From positions 156,618-220,617 of the forward strand of contig CANEZP010000006.1 of assembly GCA_947444305.1 (NCBI GenBank): DNA of 64,000 nucleotides. Reading direction: 5' to 3'. The DNA comes from Pseudobdellovibrionaceae bacterium (lineage in GTDB: Bacteria; Bdellovibrionota; Bdellovibrionia; Bdellovibrionales; UBA1609). The notes below the pieces were generated by a model. The model ran no database searches and was not told where the DNA came from. It worked only from the letters and a program-made list of their open reading frames with translations. Each line of letters starts with the position of its first letter. Positions within the stretch are counted from its first letter, which is position 1. The translations under genes and the position numbers were made by a program. Shown here in pieces: positions 1 to 8,624 of the stretch.

Positions 1-1
1 T

Positions 2-688
2 TACGTTTTTGACGGGCAACGTGAGATTAAAATCATCAGCGCACTGCCCGCCGGCTACCAACTTATGCTTCGACCTTCAAACCCGGTGCTCGTGCAAAAG
101 AATACGGGCAAAACCGTAAGCTACGCGTTCTCGCCAGAGAAGCTCGCCGAGTCGGTCGACCAGGTGCTGGAAGACTTCGACAAGAAGTTACGCCCTACCT
201 TCGTCGATCAAGCCGAGTTCGGTGATATGAGTTGCTATTTGTTCGCGCACAAACTTGCCTGTTGGAATCTCGCGAGAGATAAAAATGCCGTTTGGGATTT
301 TAGCAATCGCGAGGCTTCTCGCTTTCTGCTTTTGGATCAGTCTATGCTCAACGGAGCCGGCCGCACGGGTGTGGTGGCTTATCTCATCACAAAAGACGGC
401 GCGGCAATCATACTGCCTTCATCTTACGCCGAGATGGACAAAGACGGGCCCGACTTCACCGTCGAAAATCGTAAAGCTAGAGAATACGCCGCCGCTATTC
501 GCGACACCGTGACGTTCACAAAGGATTCGGGTTCGCCTTACCAAAACCTCGCCATTTCCCACAAAGGTCTTTCACTGATCTACGTCGATTGGCGAGACAA
601 AACAGGCCAGGTCCCGAACATAACAACCCTACCGCTCAAACGCTTGATTGGCCCAACCGTGTGGTCACCGCTGATCGAGCAGTTGTAG
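2..688 (+). CDS. Secreted protein of a tandem paralogous family, C-terminal part (5' end outside window)
   Basis: The reading frame is open from the window edge (YVFDGQREIKIIS...), so this is the 3' part of a longer gene. It aligns over its whole length with the C-terminal half of the protein at 725-2182 (shared FVFDGQ.EIKIIS, LRP.NPV.VQK.TGK, FGDMSCYL.AHK.ACWN, and a final IGPTVWS.LIE.L), so it is a close paralogue. The two copies differ at many synonymous positions, so the duplication is not recent. The N-terminal half, where the HExxH motif of the neighbour lies, is outside the window. Function unknown; probably exported like its paralogues. Confidence 0.85.
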   Translation, partial: YVFDGQREIKIISALPAGYQLMLRPSNPVLVQKNTGKTVSYAFSPEKLAESVDQVLEDFDKKLRPTFVDQAEFGDMSCYLFAHKLACWNLARDKNAVWDFSNREASRFLLLDQSMLNGAGRTGVVAYLITKDGAAIILPSSYAEMDKDGPDFTVENRKAREYAAAIRDTVTFTKDSGSPYQNLAISHKGLSLIYVDWRDKTGQVPNITTLPLKRLIGPTVWSPLIEQL

Positions 689-724
689 ATAAGAAATTAC
701 TTTAAGGATATTAGGAGAATACGC

Positions 725-2182
725 TTGAAGATTTTTATATTGATCGGGTTATTCCTATTTTGCGCTCAACCACAAGCGTTACAGGTGATCTCGGACAAAC
801 CAATCGATCCAAAAAATCTCGAACCCGGGTGTACACAGTATAACGCTCCGTCGTTTATGTTGCACAACGACCAGCTGTTCATCATCGACGGTAAAAACAA
901 ATATGCGCCTTGCGATAATTCGAACATGGGTTACCGGATCCGCAAAGCGATGATGAGCCTGGGCAAGATGTTCGGATTCAATAGCCGGCACCAGTGGGGC
1001 CCACCGATCATCGGCAGTAATCCTTTTAAGTTCGTCACTGATCGTATCGAGTACTTAACGATTATTGACGAGACGGACAAACATTGCGATTCGTTTACCA
1101 ACGGCTATTTTATCGATTACACGGATGAAGGCGATAAGAAGAAACATCGCTCCGTAACGATCTGCCCGTCGGCAGCTTATCACAGCGACGTACATTTAAT
1201 GTCGTTGATGCTGCACGAAGCTCGGCACGCCGATATTAAAAAACATAAACCCTGCGCATTTGGCCCACTCGCTATGGCCAAAGAAGCCAAACAAGCTTGC
1301 GACGGAAGTTTAGAAGAAGGCGGCGCTTACGGTGTATCGACCGAATTTTATCTAGCCGCCGCAAGAGAAAGTTCGCTCACGCCGGCACAAAGACAAACTG
1401 CCCGCTCAAGCGGAATTCAAATGCTAATTAGCCGCTTTAATCAATTACCGAAAGGTTTGAATTTCGCGAGCGTCCTTTTCCCCCTGGCGGGCGGCGCCTT
1501 CGTTTTCGATGGTCAAAAAGAAATCAAAATCATCAGTAAAATTCCCGCCGACTATCAGCTCATGCTGCGTCCTGAAAATCCGGTAATGGTTCAGAAGCAA
1601 ACAGGCAAAACGATTAGTTACGGCTACGCGCCGGGTAAGATCGAAGAGTCGGTCGATCAAGTTCTTATTCAAGCTGATAAAAGCTTAAGAATAACTTTCG
1701 TCGACCAAGCAGATTTTGGTGACATGAGTTGCTATCTCTACGCCCACAAAATTGCCTGTTGGAATACGGCCCGGGACAAGAATGCGGTTTGGAATTTTAA
1801 AGACCGTACGGCTAAGCGTTTCATGATTCTGGATCAAAAATTATTAGGGGAAAAAGATAAGACGGGTAAAGTTGCCTTCCTTGTCGAAACGGGCGGTTAC
1901 ACGACGGTTCTTCCCGCTACCTTTGAAGAAATGGAAAAGAAGGGACCATTCGAGGTCAGCGATAACAATGCGAAAGGGATTGCGGCCTCCCTTCGTGACT
2001 CGATCACCTTCACCAAAGAATCCGGGTTTCCCTACCAAAACCTCGCGATCAGCGTCCGGGGGCTATCGCTGTTCTATGATGACTGGAACGGCAATACAGG
2101 TAAGGTGCCAAATATAAAACAACTTCCGCTTAGCCGTATCATCGGTCCGACCGTTTGGTCAGACTTGATCGAGAAGCTGTAA
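725..2182 (+). CDS. Secreted protein of unknown function with an HExxH motif
   Basis: 485 residues with a TTG start preceded by AGGAG at a good distance. Residues 1-19 form a signal peptide. The N-terminal half has several cysteines (PGC, APC, KHC, TIC, KPC, QAC), suggesting disulfides in an exported domain. HEARH at residues 164-168 sits in a predicted helix and fits the zinc-binding HExxH motif of zincin-type metallopeptidases; acidic residues near 196-208 could supply a third ligand, but I cannot assign it. The C-terminal half is shared with the partial gene upstream. It is the middle member of three tandem paralogues. A peptidase function is only a suggestion from the motif. Confidence 0.85.
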   Translation: MKIFILIGLFLFCAQPQALQVISDKPIDPKNLEPGCTQYNAPSFMLHNDQLFIIDGKNKYAPCDNSNMGYRIRKAMMSLGKMFGFNSRHQWGPPIIGSNPFKFVTDRIEYLTIIDETDKHCDSFTNGYFIDYTDEGDKKKHRSVTICPSAAYHSDVHLMSLMLHEARHADIKKHKPCAFGPLAMAKEAKQACDGSLEEGGAYGVSTEFYLAAARESSLTPAQRQTARSSGIQMLISRFNQLPKGLNFASVLFPLAGGAFVFDGQKEIKIISKIPADYQLMLRPENPVMVQKQTGKTISYGYAPGKIEESVDQVLIQADKSLRITFVDQADFGDMSCYLYAHKIACWNTARDKNAVWNFKDRTAKRFMILDQKLLGEKDKTGKVAFLVETGGYTTVLPATFEEMEKKGPFEVSDNNAKGIAASLRDSITFTKESGFPYQNLAISVRGLSLFYDDWNGNTGKVPNIKQLPLSRIIGPTVWSDLIEKL

Positions 2183-2185
2183 CCG

Positions 2186-2767
2186 ATGAAGTTGCGTATT
2201 GGTTTTATAGTTATAGGTTTACTTGTTCTTGCCGGCCTTGCCAGGTTGTCGAAACCGACAGCGAAAGCAAGCTTCAGACCCACCGCCCATCATCAAGGTG
2301 TGCCGGGCAAGCCCGTTCCCTCGCCGGAGCTTCCCATAGTCAAAACAAACACGGTCGTACGAAAGTCCGGCACCGAAAATGTTCTTATTGCGGAGAATCC
2401 TTCATCCTTGGCGCAGCAAGCTCTCGCCGCCGAGTCCACGCACGAAGAACGCTGGCGGTCGGTATTCGCCCTAACCGAACAGCGTCCGGCAAACGTAGAC
2501 GAGATTCGCCGCGTGGCCGCCGCGGCCTACGATCCGTCGGTGAAAGGCGCCGACTTCGAAATCCGCGTTCGGTTACACGCGCTCGAAGCGCTTGATCGCT
2601 TGGGCTCCGAAGGCAGCGAAGTGGAGCATGCCATCGTCGACGTCGCCAATGCCGGGCAAGACGACAATTTAAAGATGTTTGCGATGATCGCGCTCGCCGG
2701 CATCGAGCAAGGCCGCCCCGGAAAATTGAACCGCTTTTTAAACCAATTGATAGATCAGGAAAAATAA
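2186..2767 (+). CDS. Signal-anchored protein with HEAT-like helical repeats
   Basis: 193 residues, starting 3 bases after the stop of the preceding gene and ending 2 bases before the next, so it belongs to the same operon. An N-terminal hydrophobic helix (about residues 4-20) is a signal anchor or signal peptide. After a Pro/Lys-rich linker the rest is alpha-helical; segments such as IRVRLHALEALDRLG and LKMFAMIALAGIEQG look like HEAT/armadillo-type repeats, which usually bind proteins. It lies between two paralogues of the HExxH family and may act with them in the periplasm. No specific function can be assigned. Confidence 0.75.
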   Translation: MKLRIGFIVIGLLVLAGLARLSKPTAKASFRPTAHHQGVPGKPVPSPELPIVKTNTVVRKSGTENVLIAENPSSLAQQALAAESTHEERWRSVFALTEQRPANVDEIRRVAAAAYDPSVKGADFEIRVRLHALEALDRLGSEGSEVEHAIVDVANAGQDDNLKMFAMIALAGIEQGRPGKLNRFLNQLIDQEK

Positions 2768-2769
2768 CG

Positions 2770-4263
2770 ATGACTAAGTTTACTCGTCCTTTCTTAATAT
2801 TCAGCGTTCTCGCCTTTGCCTTCCCGGTGATGGTGCAAGCTCAACAAATTGATCCGAAAAACATAGATAAGGAGTGCCCCGGCGCCGCGCGGATTTCGGG
2901 AGAATTCGATTCCGTCATGCGTTTCTACGATAAAAAGGGCGTCTACATCCCGTGCGATAAGACAAATTTAAACTATCGCGTGCGCAAAGCTTTTTATCAG
3001 ATCAAAAATCCGGGCGGCATTCATTTCGCCAGTACACGGTTTAACTTTAAGATGGTCGGCATGGACGCTTGGCGATTCGTAAATAAAAAATCGCAGCACG
3101 TATTTATCGGTGGCGATCCTAAGAAGAGTGAAGTCATGGTGCCCGGTTTTGCCGGATTCGTTGAAGGTAATGATTCGAAGAAAAAACACAACGTAATGAG
3201 CATCGGAACCGAAGCCATATATTCAACGGATTTAGAGCTCCGGGCTACCATTATTCACCTGGCCGCTCACTACGCAGAAGAAACATTCAGCCATAAAAAA
3301 TGCCTACGCGGTCCCTTCGCACTTTTGCCCGACGGCGAAGAAAAAGCATGCGATGTCGAATGGTGGAACGGCGCCTTCGTCGCCGAAGCCGAGTATTTTG
3401 TGAGCCAAGCCGGTGCTTCAAATCTTCCCGCGGAAACCCGCGCCGAGGCGCGAGCCGCCGCGATTGAGCGTTTAACTTATCACCTCAATCGCCTCCCGGG
3501 ATTTTTAAAGCCAGGCGCGGTCCTCTACCCGGCGCAAGGCGGGGTCCTTTTCTTCGACGGTGAAAATATTACACCCATGATCGCGAGGCTTCCGCCCGGT
3601 TTTGAGGTAGCCAACCGTGAGGATCGCATTACTTTGGTAGATCAAAAGAAACGCCAGGTAATGGATTACGACTTCAAGGGCGGCTTTACGAATCGAAAGG
3701 ATCTTTCAGAACTGGTGAAGAGCGGCGCGAAAGAAGTTTATCGCGACATCGCGGACATAGGCGATATGACCTGTGTTCTTTTCAGTTCAAAAATTCTTTG
3801 CCAAAGCAAATTTAGAGAAAAAGAAGTCGCAACGTTAACGCTCGCACCTGGTCTGAAGAAGTTCGCATGGGTCCGCGAGAAAGCTAGTCTAGAGCCTAAT
3901 GAGGAACGCCACGAACTGCTCGTCCACGTCATTAAGGAAGATGGTAGCGCGCTACGTATGGCCAACACTTTCCAAGATTTCAAGGCGGCGGAAAGATTAA
4001 CCGCAGCGCCGTTCGTTCCGCCTTCTATCCCGAACGAAGTGGAGCGCATCTTTCTGCCGAAGTGGTCCGATATGGAACATGACGTCGTCGCGCTTGATAA
4101 ATCCGGTCGGATCTTTTCAAGCAAAATTCGCGAAACCACCGATACGGTTTGGGCGAACAGCATCAGCACGAACATTATGGTAGAAACACCGGAGCTCAAA
4201 GGACAGAAGTTTCGCAAGATTTCGGGCCCGATGATTTGGTCGAAGCTTCTCGAGGAAATTTAA
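2770..4263 (+). CDS. Secreted paralogue of the HExxH family with a degenerate motif
   Basis: 497 residues with a clear signal peptide ending near VMVQA (about residue 24). The start of the mature protein (QQIDPKNID.ECPG...), the C..TNLNYRVRKA segment, the FGDMSC-like segment (here IGDMTCVLFSSK) and the final ISGPMIWSKLLEEI match the gene at 725-2182. At the HExxH position it has HLAAH: both histidines remain but the catalytic glutamate is replaced by leucine. If the family has peptidase activity, this copy is probably inactive and may have a binding or inhibitory role. It is the last gene of the cluster. Confidence 0.85.
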   Translation: MTKFTRPFLIFSVLAFAFPVMVQAQQIDPKNIDKECPGAARISGEFDSVMRFYDKKGVYIPCDKTNLNYRVRKAFYQIKNPGGIHFASTRFNFKMVGMDAWRFVNKKSQHVFIGGDPKKSEVMVPGFAGFVEGNDSKKKHNVMSIGTEAIYSTDLELRATIIHLAAHYAEETFSHKKCLRGPFALLPDGEEKACDVEWWNGAFVAEAEYFVSQAGASNLPAETRAEARAAAIERLTYHLNRLPGFLKPGAVLYPAQGGVLFFDGENITPMIARLPPGFEVANREDRITLVDQKKRQVMDYDFKGGFTNRKDLSELVKSGAKEVYRDIADIGDMTCVLFSSKILCQSKFREKEVATLTLAPGLKKFAWVREKASLEPNEERHELLVHVIKEDGSALRMANTFQDFKAAERLTAAPFVPPSIPNEVERIFLPKWSDMEHDVVALDKSGRIFSSKIRETTDTVWANSISTNIMVETPELKGQKFRKISGPMIWSKLLEEI

Positions 4264-4475
4264 TTCTCACGACAAAACTCAGACCGCACTCGCTACAGCA
4301 GCGCGGTCCTGGCCTTCGCGGCCGTAAAGTTTTCGCTAAACCATTCGCTTTATCCGTAAGATCGCTTTTCTTACAAACCTTTCCTCCCCCGACCGACGGC
4401 ACCGCCCTTGCTCAATAGCTTGCGAGCGAATGATTCTTTCATAAGTAGATTTGCCTAAAAAACGAAAATGCAGAC
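4264..4475. other. Gene-free stretch after the paralogue cluster
   Basis: With the doubtful small ORF that follows, this gives about 360 bases without a confident gene between two same-strand genes. I see no strong hairpin with a T-run, no tRNA-like fold and no direct repeats. It may carry the promoter of the gene at 4626, but I could not pick convincing -35/-10 boxes. Confidence 0.5.
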
Positions 4476-4622
4476 ATGCGCGCGAATACATTTGATATGA
4501 AGCAGAATGGGCACGCCGCTAGCCGTTCGGCTACGAAGAATATTCCATGGAAGTGGACCAAGATTTTGGACCGTGAGAGCTCGCCTGGAAATCCTAGAGT
4601 CGCAAAAATCAAGAAGAGGTAG
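4476..4622 (+). CDS. Possible small basic protein (48 aa)
   Basis: An ATG-started frame of 48 codons, rich in Lys/Arg (ends RVAKIKKR), stops 3 bases before the ATG at 4626. That spacing would suit translational coupling. I see no clear Shine-Dalgarno sequence, and an internal ATG at 4497-4499 could serve instead. No family recognised. It may be chance coding. Confidence 0.22.
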   Translation: MRANTFDMKQNGHAASRSATKNIPWKWTKILDRESSPGNPRVAKIKKR

Positions 4623-4625
4623 GAA

Positions 4626-5381
4626 ATGTTTGAAGTCGAATTTTATAACGGCACCGAATTTGGTATGATGTCCCCCACTCACGCGGCCGTTCGCGTGAAA
4701 GGTTTGGACTGGCGTCCAACACGGCTCGCAAAAAACTATTTTGCCGAAGACGTCTCGCTGGTGACGGGCGATTGCAAAATTGTTCTCGCGACCTACGGCA
4801 TGATCGCCGGTCTAAATCGCTTAGGCTTTGCGATATGCGTGTTTGATCCGCGTTCCAATAAAATGTTCGTTTCACAACTTAAAGCCGGCACGCCGAAGAA
4901 AATTTTATCTTTCGATGGCCACGTTGCCCGGGTTCAACTCGAAGCTTCCCAAGAAGGGGGCACTCCTTCTCAATGTGAAGTGACCGTCGACACCGAACAA
5001 GATCCCTGGGACGGCATTCATCGCAATCAGGTTGAGTTCACCCTGCCTTTTCAACTGAAAGATCAACGACCGATGACCGTGTCCGCGGTGCGCTTCAATC
5101 ACTGCGATTGGCGCCCTATCGAGCTGGCCGGAGTTTTGTTCTGCGACAACCTGAATGTCTACGATGGGCCCGACCGCGTGGCCTTGGCGGAGTACGTGCC
5201 AACGGGAGACACGGAAGCCTCGGTGGTCACGGTCGTCGACTTTGCGGCTAAAAAAGTTCTACGTTCCGCAAAAATCCTAGGCTGGCCGTACTACATCAAG
5301 TTCTTGGCGCCGAATGAAGTTTCGATCAGCTACTCGACGCCCGAAGGCGCCGTTTCGGGCGAGGTTCACCGGCTTAAATAA
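4626..5381 (+). CDS. Cytoplasmic protein of unknown function
   Basis: 251 residues, no signal peptide or membrane helix, preceded by GAGGTAGGAA before the ATG. It looks like an internal duplication: FGMMSPTHAAVRVKGLDWRPTRLAKNYF in the first half resembles the later MTVSAVRFNHCDWRPIELAGVLFCDN, each followed by a beta-rich stretch with similar phrases (VTGDCKIVLATYG / YDGPDRVALAEYV). This suggests two repeats of a beta-sheet domain of about 120 residues. No known family recognised. The gene ends at a bidirectional terminator facing the RND gene. Confidence 0.75.
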   Translation: MFEVEFYNGTEFGMMSPTHAAVRVKGLDWRPTRLAKNYFAEDVSLVTGDCKIVLATYGMIAGLNRLGFAICVFDPRSNKMFVSQLKAGTPKKILSFDGHVARVQLEASQEGGTPSQCEVTVDTEQDPWDGIHRNQVEFTLPFQLKDQRPMTVSAVRFNHCDWRPIELAGVLFCDNLNVYDGPDRVALAEYVPTGDTEASVVTVVDFAAKKVLRSAKILGWPYYIKFLAPNEVSISYSTPEGAVSGEVHRLK

Positions 5382-5410
5382 ATAAAGACCACGATCGTGG
5401 CCTTTATTTT
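5381..5410. terminator. Bidirectional intrinsic terminator
   Basis: The nearly perfect palindrome AATAAAG-A-CCACGATCGTGG-C-CTTTATT followed by TT lies between two convergent genes. A-rich and T-rich flanks give a U-tract in either direction, so it can end both transcripts. Confidence 0.8.
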
Positions 5411-5428
5411 CACTCTCTAATTTTAAAA

Positions 5429-8400
5429 CTAAACGTCCATGACCTTCGCGAGCTTTTCTTCTTGAACGTGCGGGACGACTTTTAGTTCGACCTTTTTGTT
5501 GGTCGTCACTTTGCCGCCGATACGGTTCGCCCATACGCGGAAGCGGTCGACGTAGGTGAAGATCGCCGGAATCACGATCAAAGTCAGAATAGTCGACAAG
5601 ATCAAACCACCGATGATCGCCACGCCCATCGCCGTTCTTGATTTCGATGCGGGATTCAAACCGATTGCGACCGGCAACGTGCCCGCGATCAAAGCGAATG
5701 ACGTCATAAGAATCGGGCGCAGACGGGTTTTGCCGGCCAAGATCAACGCTTCGGCCCGCGATAGACCTTCCGCCATCTTTTGATTGGTGTAATCCACCAG
5801 CAAGATCCCGTTCTTACCCGCGACCCCGATCAGCATGAAAAATCCGAACACCGCGAAGAGAGAGATAACTTCGTTCGTGACGTAAAGGCCCACGAAAGCG
5901 CCGCTCAACGCGAGAGGTAAGGAAACCATGATCGTCACCGGCGTGATGAAGGATTCGTAGAGCGAAGCGAGGATCAAGTAGATGAACATGATCGCGAAGC
6001 CTAAAGCCAAGAATACCGAACCCGTCAGCTCCTGCATGTTCTCGGCTTCACCACCGAAGGTGTAGCGCGTACCCGAGGGCAGCTTGTACTCGCCCTCGGC
6101 GAGCATCTTCTGAACGTCGGTGATCACGTCGCTTAGTCCCACGCCCGGTGCCGTTCCCGCGGTGATTTGGATGTAACGGCCACGATCCATACGTTCGATC
6201 GATGAGGGACCCGAGCTCAAGTCACCGCCCGCAACATCGGACAAACGCACCAGCTTACGGTTTAAGTTCGGAACGTAAACTTCGTTGAAGGTCTTGCGCA
6301 AGTTACGTTGATCTTCGACCAAGCGAACACGAATGTCGTATTCACGGCCGCGTTCACGGAACTTTGCCGGGGTTAAGCCTTCAACCTGGGCGCGTAATTC
6401 TTGGCCCATGGTTTTCGTGTTGATCCCGTAAGCTTTGGCCGCACCGTCTTTCAGGTGAACTTGCATTTCGGGTTTACCGCGGCGGTAGTTCGTATCCACG
6501 TCTTTCAACCGTGCGTCTTTTTTCAACGCTTCGTAAAGGCGCATACCGGTCGCTTCAAGCTCGGTAGGATCGGCCGAGATGATGTTCAACATGAAAGGCT
6601 GTTGGCCCATCCCGCCCGATGCATCGTACTTCTTAACGACGATAACGGCTTGATCTTTGAAAGGTGCCAATTGATCACGCAGCAAATCGCGGAACTTCTC
6701 GGTCGTCGTGCCGCGTTTTTTACCGTCTAGTAAGCGCACGTAAAATTCGGCCTTGTTGGCTTCGCCGTTGCGGCTACCCACGATCAAAGTTTCGTAATTA
6801 ACCGTCTTGTTCGCGCGGATCACCTTCGTAACGTTTTCGGCCAGTTTGTTCGTGCCGTCGAGCGAGGTACCCGGGGGCAATTCCATCGTGACCGAAATTT
6901 CGCCGCTGTCGTCATCGCTGATAAACGTACCGGGAACTTTGGTGACCGTGTAAACGCTGATCAAAAAAACCATAAGCGTCGCGCCGATCGTCGTTAACGG
7001 ATACTTAAGGGTTACGCGCAGGAATTTTTCGTACATGTTTTCGAGGCCGGTTTGCAAACGGTCAAACGCACGCAACAGGTAACCGACCGTGTTGTCGTAG
7101 ATTGGATTGGTTTTAGCCGCGTGACCGCCGCCGTGGCCTGAACCACCGAAGTAGGCCGTTAACATCGGGATGAGCGTCATCGCCACGAACCACGAGATCG
7201 CCATTGAGAAGACGACCGTGAAACCAAACTGTTTTAAGAACTGACCGATCGTGCCCGACATCATACCGACGGGTAAAAACACGGCCATGACCACGAGGGT
7301 AATCGCCAAGACGGCGACTTGGATCTCGGTCGTCCCGCGCTCGGCCGCGACTTCAGAATCTTCGCCTAGCTCGATGCGACGGAAGATGTTCTCGACAACC
7401 ACGATCGCGTCATCGATCAAGAGGCCCACCGCTAACGTCAATGCGAGCATCGAAACGATGTTGATCGAAAAGCCGGCAAGTTTCATAAGCAAGAACGCGC
7501 CGATCAAAGAAATCGGGATGGAGAAGGCCGTAATGATCGTCGTACGTAGACTGCCCAAAAAGAAGAAAACGGTTAAAATCGTGAGCACGATCCCGATGAT
7601 GATCGTCTCGTAAACGTCGTAAAGGTTATCGCGAATCTTCTGTGAAGCGTCGATGACTACTTTTACTTTAGGTGCGTCGGGCATCTTTTCGATTTCGGGA
7701 CGGGCATTTTCGAGCTGAGCTAAGATGTCGTCCACGACCTTTACCGTGTTCGATCCCGACTGGCGGTAAACCTGTAGGAAGATCGCTTTATCATCGCCGG
7801 CGAAGGCGCGGGATTTTTCGTCTTCAAGCGTATCTTTGACGAGTCCGAGGTCGGCTACCCGCGTGGGTACTTCGTTACCGAATAAGTTAACGACCGTGTC
7901 TTGAACTTCCGTAACGTTTTTGAATTCACCTAGTCCGCGGAACACGAGCTCTTGCCCGCCTTGATTAACCTTACCGCTCGGGATATTTTCACCCATCGCG
8001 CCGACTTGACCGGCGACCTGGCTTACCGAGATTTCGCGTTGACGCAATTTTTTGCGGTCGAGCAACACGTGGATCTCACGCTTACGGCCGCCCAGCAATT
8101 CGATCGCGCCCACGTTATTCACTTGCTCTAACCGCGGCTTCAAAACTTGATCGGCCAAATCGTAAAGCGCGGCGTCCCCCATCGTTGCGCTACTCAGCGA
8201 CAACATGAGTACGGGCGTGTCCGACGGATCGAATTTGCGAATGACCGAATCGTCCACTTCTTCGGGCAGTTTGGCTTTTGCGATGTTCACTTTATCGCGC
8301 ACCTGTTGCTCGGCGTATTTCGGATCGACGGAGCTGACGAATTCGATCGTCACTTGGCTCAAACCTTCGATGCTTTTCGAAGTCATGCGCTTGATGCCTG

Positions 8401-8623
8401 CGATGGTGCTCAGTTCGTCCTCGATCGGACGACTGACTAGTGTTTCGATTTCTGCGGGACCGGCACCGCGGTAAACCGTTTGCACGTTAATGACGGGCAA
8501 TGAAACGTCGGGAAAAAGATCGACGCTCATGAACTGAAACGACGTCCATCCGACGACCACCAACGCGATGGTAATGCAAGTCATGAAGATCGGCCGGCTG
8601 ATGGAGAGTTTTGGTAAGCTCAT
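5429..8623 (-). CDS. RND efflux transporter, inner-membrane subunit (AcrB/MexB, HAE1-like)
   Basis: 1064 residues, the usual length for the family. This proton-driven pump sits in the inner membrane and moves hydrophobic compounds through TolC-type channels. The start (SLPKLSISRPIFMTCITIALVVVG...) and the TM4 motif TLAVGLLIDDAIVVVENI, with the two proton-relay aspartates, are diagnostic; porter-domain signatures such as LFPDVSLPVINV and GAGPAEIE are present. A Gly/His-rich insertion (GGSGHGGGHAAKTN) lies in the central cytoplasmic loop. It starts one base after the stop of the tolC-like gene, with AAGGAAAAGG as Shine-Dalgarno inside that gene, so translation is probably coupled. No adaptor (MFP) gene is present in this operon. 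Confidence 0.95.
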   Translation of the reverse strand: MSLPKLSISRPIFMTCITIALVVVGWTSFQFMSVDLFPDVSLPVINVQTVYRGAGPAEIETLVSRPIEDELSTIAGIKRMTSKSIEGLSQVTIEFVSSVDPKYAEQQVRDKVNIAKAKLPEEVDDSVIRKFDPSDTPVLMLSLSSATMGDAALYDLADQVLKPRLEQVNNVGAIELLGGRKREIHVLLDRKKLRQREISVSQVAGQVGAMGENIPSGKVNQGGQELVFRGLGEFKNVTEVQDTVVNLFGNEVPTRVADLGLVKDTLEDEKSRAFAGDDKAIFLQVYRQSGSNTVKVVDDILAQLENARPEIEKMPDAPKVKVVIDASQKIRDNLYDVYETIIIGIVLTILTVFFFLGSLRTTIITAFSIPISLIGAFLLMKLAGFSINIVSMLALTLAVGLLIDDAIVVVENIFRRIELGEDSEVAAERGTTEIQVAVLAITLVVMAVFLPVGMMSGTIGQFLKQFGFTVVFSMAISWFVAMTLIPMLTAYFGGSGHGGGHAAKTNPIYDNTVGYLLRAFDRLQTGLENMYEKFLRVTLKYPLTTIGATLMVFLISVYTVTKVPGTFISDDDSGEISVTMELPPGTSLDGTNKLAENVTKVIRANKTVNYETLIVGSRNGEANKAEFYVRLLDGKKRGTTTEKFRDLLRDQLAPFKDQAVIVVKKYDASGGMGQQPFMLNIISADPTELEATGMRLYEALKKDARLKDVDTNYRRGKPEMQVHLKDGAAKAYGINTKTMGQELRAQVEGLTPAKFRERGREYDIRVRLVEDQRNLRKTFNEVYVPNLNRKLVRLSDVAGGDLSSGPSSIERMDRGRYIQITAGTAPGVGLSDVITDVQKMLAEGEYKLPSGTRYTFGGEAENMQELTGSVFLALGFAIMFIYLILASLYESFITPVTIMVSLPLALSGAFVGLYVTNEVISLFAVFGFFMLIGVAGKNGILLVDYTNQKMAEGLSRAEALILAGKTRLRPILMTSFALIAGTLPVAIGLNPASKSRTAMGVAIIGGLILSTILTLIVIPAIFTYVDRFRVWANRIGGKVTTNKKVELKVVPHVQEEKLAKVMDV

Positions 8624-8624
8624 C

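Noticed and set aside
2155..2595. 146-codon frame overlapping 2186-2767
   Set aside because: Arg/Ser-rich shadow frame of the gene with the signal anchor.
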